This document shows positions 1 through 8,791 of a stretch of 64,000 nt of DNA, piece by piece. The first letter of the stretch is position 1. Every line of letters begins with the position of its first letter. The notes beneath the pieces are model-generated. The model made no database searches and was not told the origin of the DNA. It worked only from the letters and a program-made list of their open reading frames with translations. The translations under genes and the position numbers were made by a program. The DNA is from Mesorhizobium sp. M2A.F.Ca.ET.046.03.2.1 (GTDB lineage: Bacteria > Pseudomonadota > Alphaproteobacteria > Rhizobiales > Rhizobiaceae), in the NCBI RefSeq assembly GCF_003952425.1, contig NZ_CP034449.1, positions 3,038,001 to 3,102,000 of the forward strand, given 5' to 3'.

Positions 1-493
1 GCAGTTGACCTTGCTTTCGGCGATCTCGGTGAGCTTGCGGTCGGTCGCCTCTTCTTCCTTGAGGTTCTTGGCCAGCACATTGGCACAATCGCTGCGGCCG
101 AGCTGCTTGGCCCACGCGATCAGCGTGCCGTAGCGCGTTATCTCATAGTGCTCGACGGCCTGCGCCGAGGCGATCAACGCGGCATCGAGGACCTCCTTGT
201 CGTCGACATCGCCGCTCACCTCGTCGGCCTCCGCGAGGATGCCGTCGATGGCCGGGCAGTTGACGGTCTTGGCCTTGACGCCATGCAGCTCGAACACCTG
301 CTCGACCCGCTCGATGTGACCCTTGGTCTGCGTGAGATGCTTCTCAAAGCCGGCTTTCAATTGCGGATCGGTCGCCTTGTCGATCATCTTCGGCAGCGAT
401 TTTTCGATCTCCTTCTCGGCATAATAGATGTCGCGCAGCGTGTGGATGAAGAGATCGTCCAGCGTCTTGATGTCTTTCGAAAAGAAGCCCATG
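1..493 (-). CDS. DUF892 (YciE/YciF-type) ferritin-like protein, 3' part outside window
   Basis: Reading leftwards from an ATG at 493 gives MGFFSKDIKTLDDLFIHTL and then an acidic all-helical sequence (YYAEKEIEKSLP, HLTQTKGHIERVEQVFE, AQAVEHYEITRYGTL, EEEATDRKLTEIAE). This is the recognisable pattern of the DUF892/YciE-YciF ferritin-like family, which forms four-helix bundles with metal-binding Glu/His and is linked to stress responses. About 164 codons are visible; the stop lies beyond the window edge. A perfect EcfG-type promoter sits about 90 bp upstream (583-607), so stress control is likely. The exact biochemical role of the family is not settled. Confidence 0.9.
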
Positions 494-582
494 GCGGTTG
501 CCTTTCCATGTTTCGCATTGTCGGGAAGTTGCGCGGCGGACAGCCGTCAACATGGCCGGGTTCATCCCGGCCCTTGCGGATC

Positions 583-607
583 AACGTCGTCTTCCGGGAC
601 AGGTTCC
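583..607 (-). promoter_or_regulatory. EcfG (general stress response) type promoter
   Basis: On the minus strand GGAAC (607-603) is followed after exactly 16 bases by CGTT (586-583). This matches the GGAAC-N16/17-CGTT consensus of the alphaproteobacterial general stress sigma factor EcfG. It points at the DUF892 gene starting at 493. Confidence 0.7.
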
Positions 608-889
608 TGTCCGCCCGGACCCGCGAAAGGAAATTTCCTGCCGTCGGACGAAGGTGAAACGGAAGCGCGGCCAAGCGACATCGGAACGAAACATATGTGA
701 TGCAAAAGTCACACGACGCGGAAAGGCGACGAAAGGCACCGAAACACCGCGAATCAGCCGCAATCCGGCCACGATGCAACGAGTTTCGGACCAGAAATTA
801 ACATCACGTTCACCGACTATTCACGCCTCGACGCTATGCTCTCGAACAATTCGGACGGGACATCCGAAAGCGGGACAGGGACAGTTAAA
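608..889. other. intergenic region, no gene seen
   Basis: This is the stretch between the stress promoter and the small open frame at 890. It is less GC-rich around 680-720 and 800-850. I see no convincing coding frame, RNA or repeat in it; frames crossing it lack family resemblance and a ribosome binding site. Confidence 0.5.
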
Positions 890-1036
890 ATGAACTTCTG
901 GAACCACATTACAGGCTACGCCGCCGCCATTCGCGAATTCGTTGCGCCGACCTACCGGCCGGAGCGCTATTACATGCGCGGCCCGGGGCCGGCCTGCGCG
1001 CGCCGCGGCAATTCGCTGGGCGTCGGCGCGAACTGA
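890..1036 (+). CDS. small hypothetical protein, 48 aa
   Basis: An ATG at 890 opens a 48-codon frame that begins MNFWNHITGYAAAIREF and is rich in Arg, Tyr and Pro. Upstream is an AGGGACAG stretch 6-12 bases before the ATG, a weak ribosome binding site. I do not recognise a family. A second 41-codon frame (1039-1164, MTRLRAHHSRICRPAADQ) follows three bases after the stop and could be coupled, but it is of low complexity (Arg/Ala) and may be chance. Both are tentative. Confidence 0.35.
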   Translation: MNFWNHITGYAAAIREFVAPTYRPERYYMRGPGPACARRGNSLGVGAN

Positions 1037-1216
1037 TCATGACCCGGCTACGCGCCCACCACAGCCGCATCTGCCGGCCGGCCGCCGACCAGCGCGCCAC
1101 CACCTATCGCGTCGAGCGCCTTGTGCTCGCCGCCAACTGGCGTGCGACAACGCCGCGACTTTGACGCCGCCGCCGGCCGGCTTAATGTCTAATGACATTA
1201 AGCAGCCGGGGCCGCC

Positions 1217-1663
1217 ATGACCGACCTGCCCAAAAGTCCCACCTTACCGCGCCAAACCTATGACGCCCGGCAGCCGCTGATCGTCTTTGACGGCGTCTGT
1301 GTGTTCTGCTCGGGCTTCGTCCAACTCGTCCTGAAACTCGACCGGGAAAAACGCTTCCGCTTCGCCACGGCGCAATCGCCGCTCGGCGAGTCGCTGTTTC
1401 ACCGGCACGGCCTGCCGACCGACGATTACGACAGCAACCTCGCCATCATCGACGGCGCCCCCTTCACCAAACTCGACAGTTTCGTCGCGGTCATGGCCGC
1501 GCTCGGCTGGCCATGGCGCGCGGCCAAGACGCTGCTCATCCTGCCGCGACCGTTGCGCGACTGGCTCTACGACCGCGTCGCCAGGAATCGCTACGCGCTG
1601 TTCGGCCGCAAGGACAGCTGCGAGATACCATCTGCCGAGTTGCGGGAGCGGTTGATCGGCTAA
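1217..1663 (+). CDS. DCC-family thiol-disulfide oxidoreductase-like protein (DUF393)
   Basis: The 148-residue protein carries LIVFDGVCVFCSGFVQ near residues 21-36, which holds the DxxCxxC motif that names the DCC (DUF393, YuxK-like) family; the cysteines are residues 28 and 31. A basic, hydrophobic middle (KLDREKRFRFATAQSPLG) and a C-terminal YDRVARNRYALFGRK segment fit the family, as does the length. Members are predicted to have a thioredoxin-like fold, but their substrates are unknown. No clear operon partner is present: the next gene is convergent, and a dispersed repeat begins at the stop codon. Confidence 0.88.
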   Translation: MTDLPKSPTLPRQTYDARQPLIVFDGVCVFCSGFVQLVLKLDREKRFRFATAQSPLGESLFHRHGLPTDDYDSNLAIIDGAPFTKLDSFVAVMAALGWPWRAAKTLLILPRPLRDWLYDRVARNRYALFGRKDSCEIPSAELRERLIG

Positions 1664-1769
1664 AGCGCGTCGCGATCTTTCAGATTCGCTCCATGCGCTT
1701 TAGGTTTTTTGATTTTACGCATGTCTTTATCCCGATACCGGTTCCCACTTTCGGGAGACATGCTTTAAG
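1662..1769. repeat. dispersed rhizobial intergenic repeat (family D)
   Basis: The AT-richer block, with AAAGCGCGTCGCGATCTTTC at one end and CGGGAGACATGCTTTAAG at the other and TTTTTTGATTTTACGCATG inside, has inverted ends (AAAGC / GCTTT). It resembles a repeat that I recall as common in Mesorhizobium and related genomes. There is one copy in this window, between convergent genes, where it could also act in termination. Confidence 0.5.
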
Positions 1770-1798
1770 ATCGGCGGGGTGGCCGGGCTGATCGTGCG

Positions 1799-2176
1799 CT
1801 ATCGCGGCTGGCTCGAGCCGGCGCACGGTTCGAGCACGGTGGGTTCGCCGGCCGTCCCGCCCAGCTCTCGGCAACCCATGACCGTGCACAGCGTCCAGCC
1901 TTCCCCGGTGGCGCCCGACGCCGCGAGCACCAGACGCGGCTGGGGTCCGAGACGCGGCTGATAGACCCACCAGCCTTCCCGCAGCACCGAGCCCTCGGGC
2001 GGCTCCATGCCGGCGCCGGAGCCTTTCACCCGCGCCTCGACGACCTGCAGCCCGGCGGGCGACACTTTCCAATCCTCCTGCCAGCGCGTGCGTTCCACCG
2101 AATGTGTCCAGGACAGGGTGAAGGCGGCGGCGGCGAGCGTCACCGTCTTGCCGGCGGCGAGGATGCATAGGCTCAT
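1799..2176 (-). CDS. DUF1850 domain protein of the TAXI-TRAP transporter operon
   Basis: The 125-residue protein starts at ATG 2176, which overlaps the stop of the TRAP permease (ATGA, 2173-2176). The sequence FTLSWTHSVERTRWQEDW, EARVKGSGAGMEPPEG and SGATGEGWTLC is typical of DUF1850. This family is often encoded next to TAXI-type TRAP permeases. An N-terminal hydrophobic stretch (residues 2-20) could be a signal or anchor. Translational coupling and known gene neighbourhoods suggest an accessory role in the transporter; no molecular function is established. Confidence 0.85.
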   Translation of the reverse strand: MSLCILAAGKTVTLAAAAFTLSWTHSVERTRWQEDWKVSPAGLQVVEARVKGSGAGMEPPEGSVLREGWWVYQPRLGPQPRLVLAASGATGEGWTLCTVMGCRELGGTAGEPTVLEPCAGSSQPR

Positions 2177-4269
2177 GCGGCGCCGGCCGTGGACAGCCGG
2201 CGCGCGCGCCAGCAATGCCAGCCGATCCACGCCAGGGCCAGCGCCCAGCCGGTCTCATCGGTGAGCGGCAACGCGACCACCAGGAGCAGGCCGGCTGCGA
2301 AAGCGACCAGACGCTCCCACAAGGCCATGCGCCGGGCGAGGAAGCCGACGGCGGCGGCGCCCCACAGCACAATGCCCATGCAGGCCTTGGCGACGATATA
2401 GGCGACCTCGACGGGATAGCCGAACGAGGTCGCGATCGGGCCGGCGTCCTGTAGCATGAGGGCCGGCGTGTAGACGGCCATGAACGGCACGACGAAGCCG
2501 GCAATGGCGAGCTTGGTCGCCTGGATGCCGATCTTCAACCCGCTTTCCTTGGCCATGGGCGCGGCGGCGAAGGCGGCGAGCGCCACCGGCGGCGTCAGGT
2601 CCGCCATGATGCCGAAATAGAAGACGAACATGTGGCTGACCACCAGCGGCACGCCGAGCGACAGCAGCGCCGGACCGGCAAGCGAGGAGGTGATGATGTA
2701 GTTGGGGATCGTCGGAATGCCCATGCCGAGCACCAGGCAGGTGAGCATGGTCAACACCAGCGACAGGAACAGATTGTTCTCGCCTATGGAGATGATCCAG
2801 CCGATGAAGGTGGAGGCGATGCCGGTGAGCGTCAGCGTGCCGATGACGATGCCGACGATAGCGCAGGCGATACCGACGGGCAGCGCGTTCTTGGCCCCTT
2901 CGGCAAGCGAATCGACGCAGATGCGCAGCGTCTCGCGCCCACCCTTGAAGGCGAGGCAGGCAATGACGAGCGCCGCGATGACGAGGCTCAGCACATTGAC
3001 ACCGAAGCGCATGAAGGACGCGGCGGCAAGCCCGAGGGCCAGCCAGAAGACGACGCGGAAGGCGAGCGGTCCGATCAGTGCCGCCAGCGGTGTGCCGAGG
3101 ATGAGCACGATGGTCAGCGCCAGGCCCATCGTGCCGGCGAAGATCGGCGTGTAGCCGGCAAAGAGCAGATAGACCAGCACGGCGAGCGGCAGCACGAGCG
3201 GCCAGTGCTTTCGCACCGCCTCCCAGGGATTGGGCAACTCGGCCTTGGCCATGCCATGCAGCCCGGCCTTGCCGGCCTCCAGATGCACCTGCCAGAAACA
3301 GGCGCCGAAATAGAGCAGCGCCGGGATGATCGCCGCCTTGACGACCTCGGCATAAGGGATGTTCAGCGTCTCGGCCATGATGAAGGCGACGGCCCCCATG
3401 ACCGGCGGCATGATCTGGCCTCCCATCGAGGAGGTCGCCTCGACCGCGCCGGCAAAGGCCGAGCGGAAACCGAAGCGCTTCATCAGCGGAATGGTGAACT
3501 GGCCGCTGGCGACGACATTGGCGACGCCCGAACCGGAGATGGTGCCCATCAGCGCGGAGGAGAGCACGCAGACCTGCGCCGGGCCGCCGCGCCATGAGCC
3601 GACGAGGCCGAGCGCGAAATCGTTGAACAGCGCGATCATGCCTGCACGTTCGAGGAAGGCGGCAAAGACGACGAAGATGAAGATATAAGCGGCCGAGACA
3701 TAGACCGGCGTGCCGTATATGCCCTCGGTGCCGAAGGCGAAGGTGTCGACCAGCTGCGCGAAATCATAGCCGCGATGGATGAAGGGCGGCGGCAAATGAT
3801 TGCCGACGAAGCAATAGGCGAGGAAGATGAAGGCGATCACCGCCAGCGGCAGACCCATCAGCCGTCGCGCGGCCTCGAAGACCAGCACCACCAGCAGCGT
3901 GCCGACGACCAGGTCCGGCGTGGTGAGGAAGCCGGAACGGCGGATGAGGTCGGCATAGAAGACCCAGTTGTAAAGACCGGTTGCGAAGCCCAGCACGCCG
4001 AGCGTCCAGAACGCCGCCTTCGCCGCCAGGCCGGTGGCGCGCAAATTGGCGATCAGGCCGAAACCGAGCAGCAGCAGGAAGCCGACATGCATGGCCCGCA
4101 CCACCTGGCTAGGCAGGCTGCCATAAGCGGCGATGTAGATCTGGAAGACGGAGAAGGCGACGGCGATGGCAAAGGCGGCCTTGCCAGCGAGGCCGTCGCC
4201 GAAGCCCGGCGGCAGCCCTTCGACCTGTTCTTCGGCGGCGGGGGAAAGAACGGTCGGGGTCTCGGTCAT
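2173..4269 (-). CDS. TRAP transporter permease, fused DctQ/DctM type (TAXI family)
   Basis: This 698-residue multi-spanning membrane protein has the 4TM/12TM fused architecture of TAXI-TRAP permeases. Landmarks are SSALMGTISGSGVANVVASGQ and SMGGQIMPPVMGAVAFIMAE in the first half and LVLGMGIPTIPNYIITSS and DLTPPVALAAFAAAPMA in the second, as in DctM-type permeases. The start is placed at ATG 4269, preceded by AGGAACCCGCC; an in-frame TTG at 4290 is less likely. It probably imports an organic acid with the receptor encoded at 4502-5461, driven by an ion gradient. The substrate cannot be read from the sequence. Confidence 0.93.
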   Translation of the reverse strand: MTETPTVLSPAAEEQVEGLPPGFGDGLAGKAAFAIAVAFSVFQIYIAAYGSLPSQVVRAMHVGFLLLLGFGLIANLRATGLAAKAAFWTLGVLGFATGLYNWVFYADLIRRSGFLTTPDLVVGTLLVVLVFEAARRLMGLPLAVIAFIFLAYCFVGNHLPPPFIHRGYDFAQLVDTFAFGTEGIYGTPVYVSAAYIFIFVVFAAFLERAGMIALFNDFALGLVGSWRGGPAQVCVLSSALMGTISGSGVANVVASGQFTIPLMKRFGFRSAFAGAVEATSSMGGQIMPPVMGAVAFIMAETLNIPYAEVVKAAIIPALLYFGACFWQVHLEAGKAGLHGMAKAELPNPWEAVRKHWPLVLPLAVLVYLLFAGYTPIFAGTMGLALTIVLILGTPLAALIGPLAFRVVFWLALGLAAASFMRFGVNVLSLVIAALVIACLAFKGGRETLRICVDSLAEGAKNALPVGIACAIVGIVIGTLTLTGIASTFIGWIISIGENNLFLSLVLTMLTCLVLGMGIPTIPNYIITSSLAGPALLSLGVPLVVSHMFVFYFGIMADLTPPVALAAFAAAPMAKESGLKIGIQATKLAIAGFVVPFMAVYTPALMLQDAGPIATSFGYPVEVAYIVAKACMGIVLWGAAAVGFLARRMALWERLVAFAAGLLLVVALPLTDETGWALALAWIGWHCWRARRLSTAGAA

Positions 4270-4327
4270 TGGCGGGTTCCTGACGGGCAATACCGTTCTC
4301 CGTTGAGGGGAGGGAAACCACGTATGG

Positions 4328-4465
4328 CGCTCCCCCTCGCCCAGCCTCCGCTTCGCTCGGCTGACCTCTCCCCGAGGGGAGAGGAGATTGTCGGCGTCGC
4401 TGCCAACCTCTTCTCCCCACCGGGGAGAATGTGGCCGCGAAGCGGCCGGATGAGGGGGCTGGCGC
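4328..4465. repeat. family A palindromic intergenic repeat
   Basis: CTCCCCCTCGCCCAGCCTCC at one end and GCCGGATGAGGGGGCTGG at the other frame internal hairpins (CTCTCCCCGAGGGGAGAG; TTCTCCCCACCGGGGAGAA; GGCCGCGAAGCGGCC). Related copies lie at 9682-9834, 18403-18538, 28285-28458 and 63828-63985. It separates the TAXI receptor gene from the permease gene. Confidence 0.75.
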
Positions 4466-4501
4466 TGCGCTATGCGATAGCCCTTCCTCGATGGTGAGGG
4501 C

Positions 4502-5461
4502 CTATTTCAGCAGGCCCTTTTCCTTGTAGTAGCGCTCAGCGCCGGGATGCAGCGCCACGGGCATGCCGTCCAGCGCCTTGGCCGGATCGATCGCCTTGGC
4601 GGCGGCATGAGCGGCGGTGAGCTGGTCGAGATGCTCGAACAAGAGCTTGGTCATCTGATAGGCGGTCTCGTCGGAGACGTCGGCGCGGGTGATCAGGAAG
4701 TTGCCCACCGCGGCGGTCGGGACATCTTCCGCCTGGCCTTCATAGGTGCCTTTCGGGATGACCACGGAAAGATAGGGCGCCCCGATCTTGGCGACGTCCT
4801 CGGCCGGCACGGCGACGACGTTGATCGGCACGGAAGTTGCGAGATCGCGGATGGAGGCGACGCCGAGGCCGGCCGACTGCAAGGTGGCGTCGAGCTGGCG
4901 GTTCTTGATCAGCTCGACGGACTCGGCGAAAGGCAGATATTCGACGCGTCCGAGATCCTCGTATTTGAGACCGGCGGCGGCGAAGATGGCGCGCGCGTTG
5001 AGCTCGGTGCCGGAGGCGGGCGCGCCCACCGACAGGCTCTTGCCCTTGAGGTCGGCGAGCGTCTTGATGCCGGAGTCCTGGCTGGCGACGATCTGGATAT
5101 AATTGGGATAGATCGCGGCAATGCCGCGCAACTTGTCGAGCTTGCCCGGGAAGCCGGCTTCGGTGTTGCCCTCGGCGGCCATCTTGACGGAATCGCCGAG
5201 CGCGAAGGCGATCTCGCCCTTGCCCTGCTGCAGGAGGTTCAGGTTCTCGACCGAAGCCTTGGTCGCCTGAACCTGCGTGCGTGAGCCCTCTATGCCCTTG
5301 CCGTAGATTTCGGACAGCGCGACGCCGAGCGGATAATAGACGCCCGACGTGCCGCCGGTGAGCACATTGATGAACTCCTGCGCCCCGGCCGATACGGCGC
5401 CGAGACCGAGCGACAGCGCCAAGGCGCCGGCGGCAACAAATTTCGTCCTGAAATCGAGCAT
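4502..5461 (-). CDS. TAXI-family TRAP transporter solute receptor
   Basis: The 319-residue periplasmic receptor starts at ATG 5461 behind a strong CAGGAGAGGAAACCC ribosome binding site. Residues 1-28 form a signal peptide (hydrophobic core GALALSLGLGAVSA, cleavage near AGAQ). The mature protein opens with FINVLTGGTSGVYYPLGVAL, a hallmark of TAXI receptors, followed by LKGKSLSVGAPASGTELNAR. It would bind the solute and deliver it to the fused permease encoded downstream on the same strand. The ligand is unknown; some family members bind glutamate-like acids. The 230-bp gap to the permease holds a family A repeat. Confidence 0.93.
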   Translation of the reverse strand: MLDFRTKFVAAGALALSLGLGAVSAGAQEFINVLTGGTSGVYYPLGVALSEIYGKGIEGSRTQVQATKASVENLNLLQQGKGEIAFALGDSVKMAAEGNTEAGFPGKLDKLRGIAAIYPNYIQIVASQDSGIKTLADLKGKSLSVGAPASGTELNARAIFAAAGLKYEDLGRVEYLPFAESVELIKNRQLDATLQSAGLGVASIRDLATSVPINVVAVPAEDVAKIGAPYLSVVIPKGTYEGQAEDVPTAAVGNFLITRADVSDETAYQMTKLLFEHLDQLTAAHAAAKAIDPAKALDGMPVALHPGAERYYKEKGLLK

Positions 5462-5570
5462 AGGGTTTCCTCTCCTGAAAACAGTCGCGCTGCCGCCTCC
5501 CCGGCGCGAGACTCGTGAGTTTAGACGGGAGGAGCCAAATGCCAACCCGCAATTCAACGCATTCTGTTTG

Positions 5571-5620
5571 ACCATGATCCTTTCCAAAAAAACCGGGGCC
5601 ACTTTTTGGGATCATGATCT
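5571..5620. repeat. family C short palindrome
   Basis: ACCATGATCC at the left and GGGATCATGATC at the right form inverted ends around AAAAAACCGGGGCCACTTTT. The same palindrome recurs at 17911-17960, and more diverged versions lie at 48934-48977 and 60696-60735. Confidence 0.65.
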
Positions 5621-5772
5621 GGACGAACGGTTGAGTGGCGGCGAAAAAGCGCCGACTTGCGCTTGGCTGCTTTGGGGACGAAAGATTTTTCCGGCGCCTG
5701 TCGAAATCGGTCGATGCCGCACGACATAGGTCGGCACGCAACGACGCGGCCTTCAAGAAACGGGAGAAGACC

Positions 5773-6144
5773 ATGCGATACATGCTTTTGATCTACAATG
5801 ACGAAGCCGCGATGGCGAATGCTCCAAAGGAGCAGACCCACCAGGTGCTCGCGGCCTATGGCGCCTACACCGAAGCGCTGAAGAAATCCGGGGCGTATAT
5901 CGCCGGCGAGCGGCTGCGCCCGACCCAGGCGGCCACCTCGGTGCGGCTCACCGGCGGCAAGACCAATGTGCTCGACGGCCCCTATGCCGACACCAAGGAG
6001 CAATTGGCCGGCTTCTACATGATCGAGGCGGCCGACATCGACACGGCCATCGAATGGGGCGCGCGCTGTCCCGCGTCCGCCACCGGCACGGTCGAGGTGC
6101 GGCCGATCTGGGAAATGGCAGAGTACGTCGCCGCCGCGGAGTGA
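5773..6144 (+). CDS. YCII/DGPF-domain protein paired with an ECF sigma factor
   Basis: The 123-residue protein begins MRYMLLIYNDEAAMANAP and contains LDGPYADTKEQLAGFYMIEA, where DGPYADTKEQ is the DGPF-type motif of YCII-related proteins. The start at ATG 5773 follows CGGGAGAAGACC. It ends six bases before the sigma factor gene. Proteins of this type are the conserved genomic partners of ECF group 42 sigma factors, so a role as target or modulator of that sigma is likely, although the mechanism is unknown. The fold is a ferredoxin-like alpha/beta dimer in characterised YCII proteins. Confidence 0.9.
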   Translation: MRYMLLIYNDEAAMANAPKEQTHQVLAAYGAYTEALKKSGAYIAGERLRPTQAATSVRLTGGKTNVLDGPYADTKEQLAGFYMIEAADIDTAIEWGARCPASATGTVEVRPIWEMAEYVAAAE

Positions 6145-6150
6145 GCCGCG

Positions 6151-7398
6151 ATGGATGATCGCTCGGAGATCGCGCGGGCGGCGGCGGAAGCGGCCGCCCG
6201 GAGCAGCTACGGCAAGCTGGTCGCCTGGCTGGCGGCGCGCACGCGCGACGTCGCCGGCGCCGAGGACGCGCTGGCCGACGCCTTCGCGGCCGCGCTGGAG
6301 CGCTGGCCCAGGACTGGCGTGCCGGCGCAGCCGGAAGCCTGGCTGCTCGCGGTGGCGCGCCGGCGCGATGTCGACGCCGTGCGGCGGCGGCTGACCGGCG
6401 AGGCGGCGCGCGATCATCTGCAGCTGATCGCCGAGGAGATGGAGGCGCGCATGAGCGGCGAGGAGCTGCCCGACGACCGGTTGCGGCTGATGTTCGCCTG
6501 CGCCCATCCGGCGATCGAAGCCAGCGTGCGCGCGCCGCTGATCCTGCAGACGATCCTCGGCTTCGACGCCGCGACGATCGCCTCTGCCTTCCTGGTCTCG
6601 CCGGCGACAATGGGGCAGCGGCTGGTGCGGGCCAAGGCGCGCATCCGCGAGACCGGGATTCCTTTTCGCGTGCCGGAGAAGGCGGAGCTCGGCGAGCGGC
6701 TGGGCGCCGTGCTGGAAGCGATCTACGCCACCTTCGCCGAAGGCTGGTCGGATCCGACCGGCACCGACAGCCGCCGGCGCAACCTCGCCGGCGAAGGAAT
6801 CTGGCTTGGACGGCTGGTCGCCTCGCTGATGCCGGACGAGCCGGAGGCGCTGGGACTGCTGGCGCTGATGCTGTTCGCCGAGGCGCGCCGCTCGGCACGG
6901 CGCGGCCCGGATGGAGACTTCGTGCCTTTGGCCGAACAGGATATCGCGCTCTGGGACGACAGCCTGATCGACGAGGCGGAGGCCTTGCTGGCGGGCGCCG
7001 CGCAAAGGGGCCTCATCGGCCGCTACCAGCTCGAGGCCGCCGTGCAGTCCGCCCACACGGCGCGCCGGCGCGGCAGCGGCACGGACTGGGCGGCCATCCG
7101 CCAGCTTTACGACGCGCTGCTTTCCGTCGCCGGCTCACCGGTGGTGGCGATCAACCGTGCGGTGGCCATCGCCGAAACCGAGGGTGCAACAGCCGGGCTG
7201 GCGGCGCTCTATGTGCTGGGCGACGACAAGCGGCTGCAGGACTACCAGCCCTATTGGGCCGCGCGCGCCGGGCTCTTGGCCAGGCTCGGCAACACGAAGC
7301 AGGCGGCGCAGGCCTACGACCAGGCGATCGGCCTCGAGCGCGACCCGGCGCTGCGGCGTTTCCTGCAAGGCGAGAAGGCGAAGCTTGTGGGGGGTTAA
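6151..7398 (+). CDS. ECF-type RNA polymerase sigma factor (ECF42-like) with long C-terminal extension
   Basis: At 415 residues this is far longer than a classical ECF sigma factor (about 180). The sigma-2 region includes YGKLVAWLAARTRDVAGAED and RRRDVDAVRRR, and sigma-4 includes LGFDAATIASAFLVSPATMG with RLVRAKARIRETGIPF. The remaining 230 residues are helical and TPR-like (LLALMLFAEARRSAR, LYDALLSVAGSPVVAINRAV, ARLGNTKQAAQAYDQAI). That C-terminal extension and the DGPF neighbour define ECF group 42. No anti-sigma factor gene is adjacent, which fits the group. It would direct RNA polymerase to a small regulon, probably including itself. Confidence 0.92.
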   Translation: MDDRSEIARAAAEAAARSSYGKLVAWLAARTRDVAGAEDALADAFAAALERWPRTGVPAQPEAWLLAVARRRDVDAVRRRLTGEAARDHLQLIAEEMEARMSGEELPDDRLRLMFACAHPAIEASVRAPLILQTILGFDAATIASAFLVSPATMGQRLVRAKARIRETGIPFRVPEKAELGERLGAVLEAIYATFAEGWSDPTGTDSRRRNLAGEGIWLGRLVASLMPDEPEALGLLALMLFAEARRSARRGPDGDFVPLAEQDIALWDDSLIDEAEALLAGAAQRGLIGRYQLEAAVQSAHTARRRGSGTDWAAIRQLYDALLSVAGSPVVAINRAVAIAETEGATAGLAALYVLGDDKRLQDYQPYWAARAGLLARLGNTKQAAQAYDQAIGLERDPALRRFLQGEKAKLVGG

Positions 7399-7480
7399 TG
7401 TCGGTTTGATCGGTGAGCAGGCGTCATCACCCTTTCCGGGGGATCGCGCAAACGCTGGGGATTGGCGGAAGCCTCTCAAC
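7399..7480. other. start of a 412-bp intergenic stretch (7399-7810)
   Basis: The whole stretch between the sigma factor and cysK is non-coding as far as I can see. It holds one family B repeat (7481-7667) and a short sequence that may be a gene remnant (7668-7797). Confidence 0.5.
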
Positions 7481-7667
7481 TTCGTCATCCCTGGGCGAAG
7501 CAGCCGCGAAGCGGCGTCGCGGAGACCCTGGGATCCATGCCGTGACCTCGATCGTAGGATGCAGCGGAGCAGAATTCTGCACCGTTGCGGCGCGTCGAAG
7601 TCACGGAATGGATCCTTGGGTCTGCGCGCGTCGCTTCGCTCCTTGCTCCGCCCGTGGATTGACGAAG
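7481..7667. repeat. family B long palindromic repeat
   Basis: The arms TTCGTCATCCCTGGGCGAAG (left) and CTCCGCCCGTGGATTGACGA (right) are inverted, with ATCCATGCCGTGAC / GTCACGGAATGGAT closer in and a GAATTC core at 7572-7577. The arms are diverged from the copy at 38127-38636. Confidence 0.8.
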
Positions 7668-7797
7668 TTGGAAGGCTTCAGGCAATCTCCAAGGCATGCG
7701 GTCTGCCGAGCCGGCCATGCCAAGCGCCGCCTCGACGACGAAGCCGCCGCTGCCGGCGCGCGTACAGACAATCGTCGGGTCGGTCAAGCCCGCTGAT
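7668..7797 (-). pseudogene. possible glutathione S-transferase N-terminal remnant
   Basis: On the minus strand the frame reads TIVCTRAGSGGFVVEAALGM followed by AGSADRMPWRLPEAF, then runs straight into the family B repeat. The SGGFVVEAAL segment resembles the start of some rhizobial GST-like proteins. There is no room for a complete protein. The resemblance is short and could be coincidence. Confidence 0.2.
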
Positions 7798-7810
7798 GAC
7801 GAAGGGCGCC

Positions 7811-8791
7811 CTAAGCCCCCAGCCCGTCGAACAGAATGGTCGACAGATAGCGCTCGGCGAAGGAGGGGATGACGACGACGAGGTTCTTGCCCTTGTTCTC
7901 CGGCCGCGAGCCGACGACGATGGCCGCCTGGAGCGCGGCACCCGAGGAGATGCCGACCGGCACGCCTTCAAGGCGCGCGACCAGGCGGGCATTGGCGACC
8001 GAATCCTCGTTCGACACCCTGACGATCTCGTCATAGACGGACGTGTCGAGGATCTTCGGCGCGAAGCCCGCGCCGATGCCCTGGATCTTGTGCGGGCCGG
8101 GCTGGCCGCCGGACAGAACCGGGGAGGCCTCCGGCTCGACCGCCACGATATGCAGCGAGGGCTTGCGCTTCTTCAGCACCTGGCCGACGCCCGTGATGGT
8201 GCCGCCGGTGCCGATGCCGGCGACGAAGATATCGACCTCGCCATTGGTGTCGTTCCAGATCTCCTCGGCCGTGGTGCGGCGGTGGATCTCGGGATTGGCC
8301 GAGTTCTCGAATTGCTGCGGGATGATGGCGTTGGGCAGCGTGGCGGCGAGTTCGTCGGCCTTGGCGATGGCGCCCTTCATGCCTTTCGGCCCTTCGGTCA
8401 GCACCAGCTCGGCGCCGAGCAGCGCCAGCATCTTGCGGCGCTCGACCGACATCGTCTCCGGCATGGTGAGGATCAGCTTGTAGCCCTTGGCGGCGGCGGC
8501 GAAGGCGAGCGCGATGCCGGTGTTGCCGGAGGTCGGCTCGATCAGCGTGGTCTTGCCGGGCGCAATCTTGCCGGCTTCCTCCAGCGCCTCGATCATGGCG
8601 ACGCCGATGCGGTCCTTGACGGAGGCGATGGGGTTGAAGAATTCGAGCTTGGCCATCAGGTTGGCGACGATGCCCTTCTCCCTGGCGAACTTGTCCAGCC
8701 TGACCAGCGGCGTGTCGCCAATCGTCTCCGTGATCGAATTGAAGACGCGGCCGCGGCCGGGCACGCGCGCGGAGGTGACGGGCTTGTTCAT
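7811..8791 (-). CDS. cysK: cysteine synthase A (O-acetylserine sulfhydrylase)
   Basis: The 326-residue PLP enzyme makes L-cysteine from O-acetylserine and sulfide. ASVKDRIG (residues 57-63, with K59 the Schiff-base lysine), [12 protein letters not shown] (about 86-97, the substrate loop) and a glycine-rich [12 protein letters not shown] phosphate-binding loop are all intact. [20 protein letters not shown] is typical of CysK. The start is ATG 8791. It stands alone between a family B repeat and a LysE-type exporter gene on the same strand. Together with the transsulfuration genes at 35-38 kb it gives the cell two routes to cysteine. Confidence 0.94.
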   Translation of the reverse strand: MNKPVTSARVPGRGRVFNSITETIGDTPLVRLDKFAREKGIVANLMAKLEFFNPIASVKDRIGVAMIEALEEAGKIAPGKTTLIEPTSGNTGIALAFAAAAKGYKLILTMPETMSVERRKMLALLGAELVLTEGPKGMKGAIAKADELAATLPNAIIPQQFENSANPEIHRRTTAEEIWNDTNGEVDIFVAGIGTGGTITGVGQVLKKRKPSLHIVAVEPEASPVLSGGQPGPHKIQGIGAGFAPKILDTSVYDEIVRVSNEDSVANARLVARLEGVPVGISSGAALQAAIVVGSRPENKGKNLVVVIPSFAERYLSTILFDGLGA

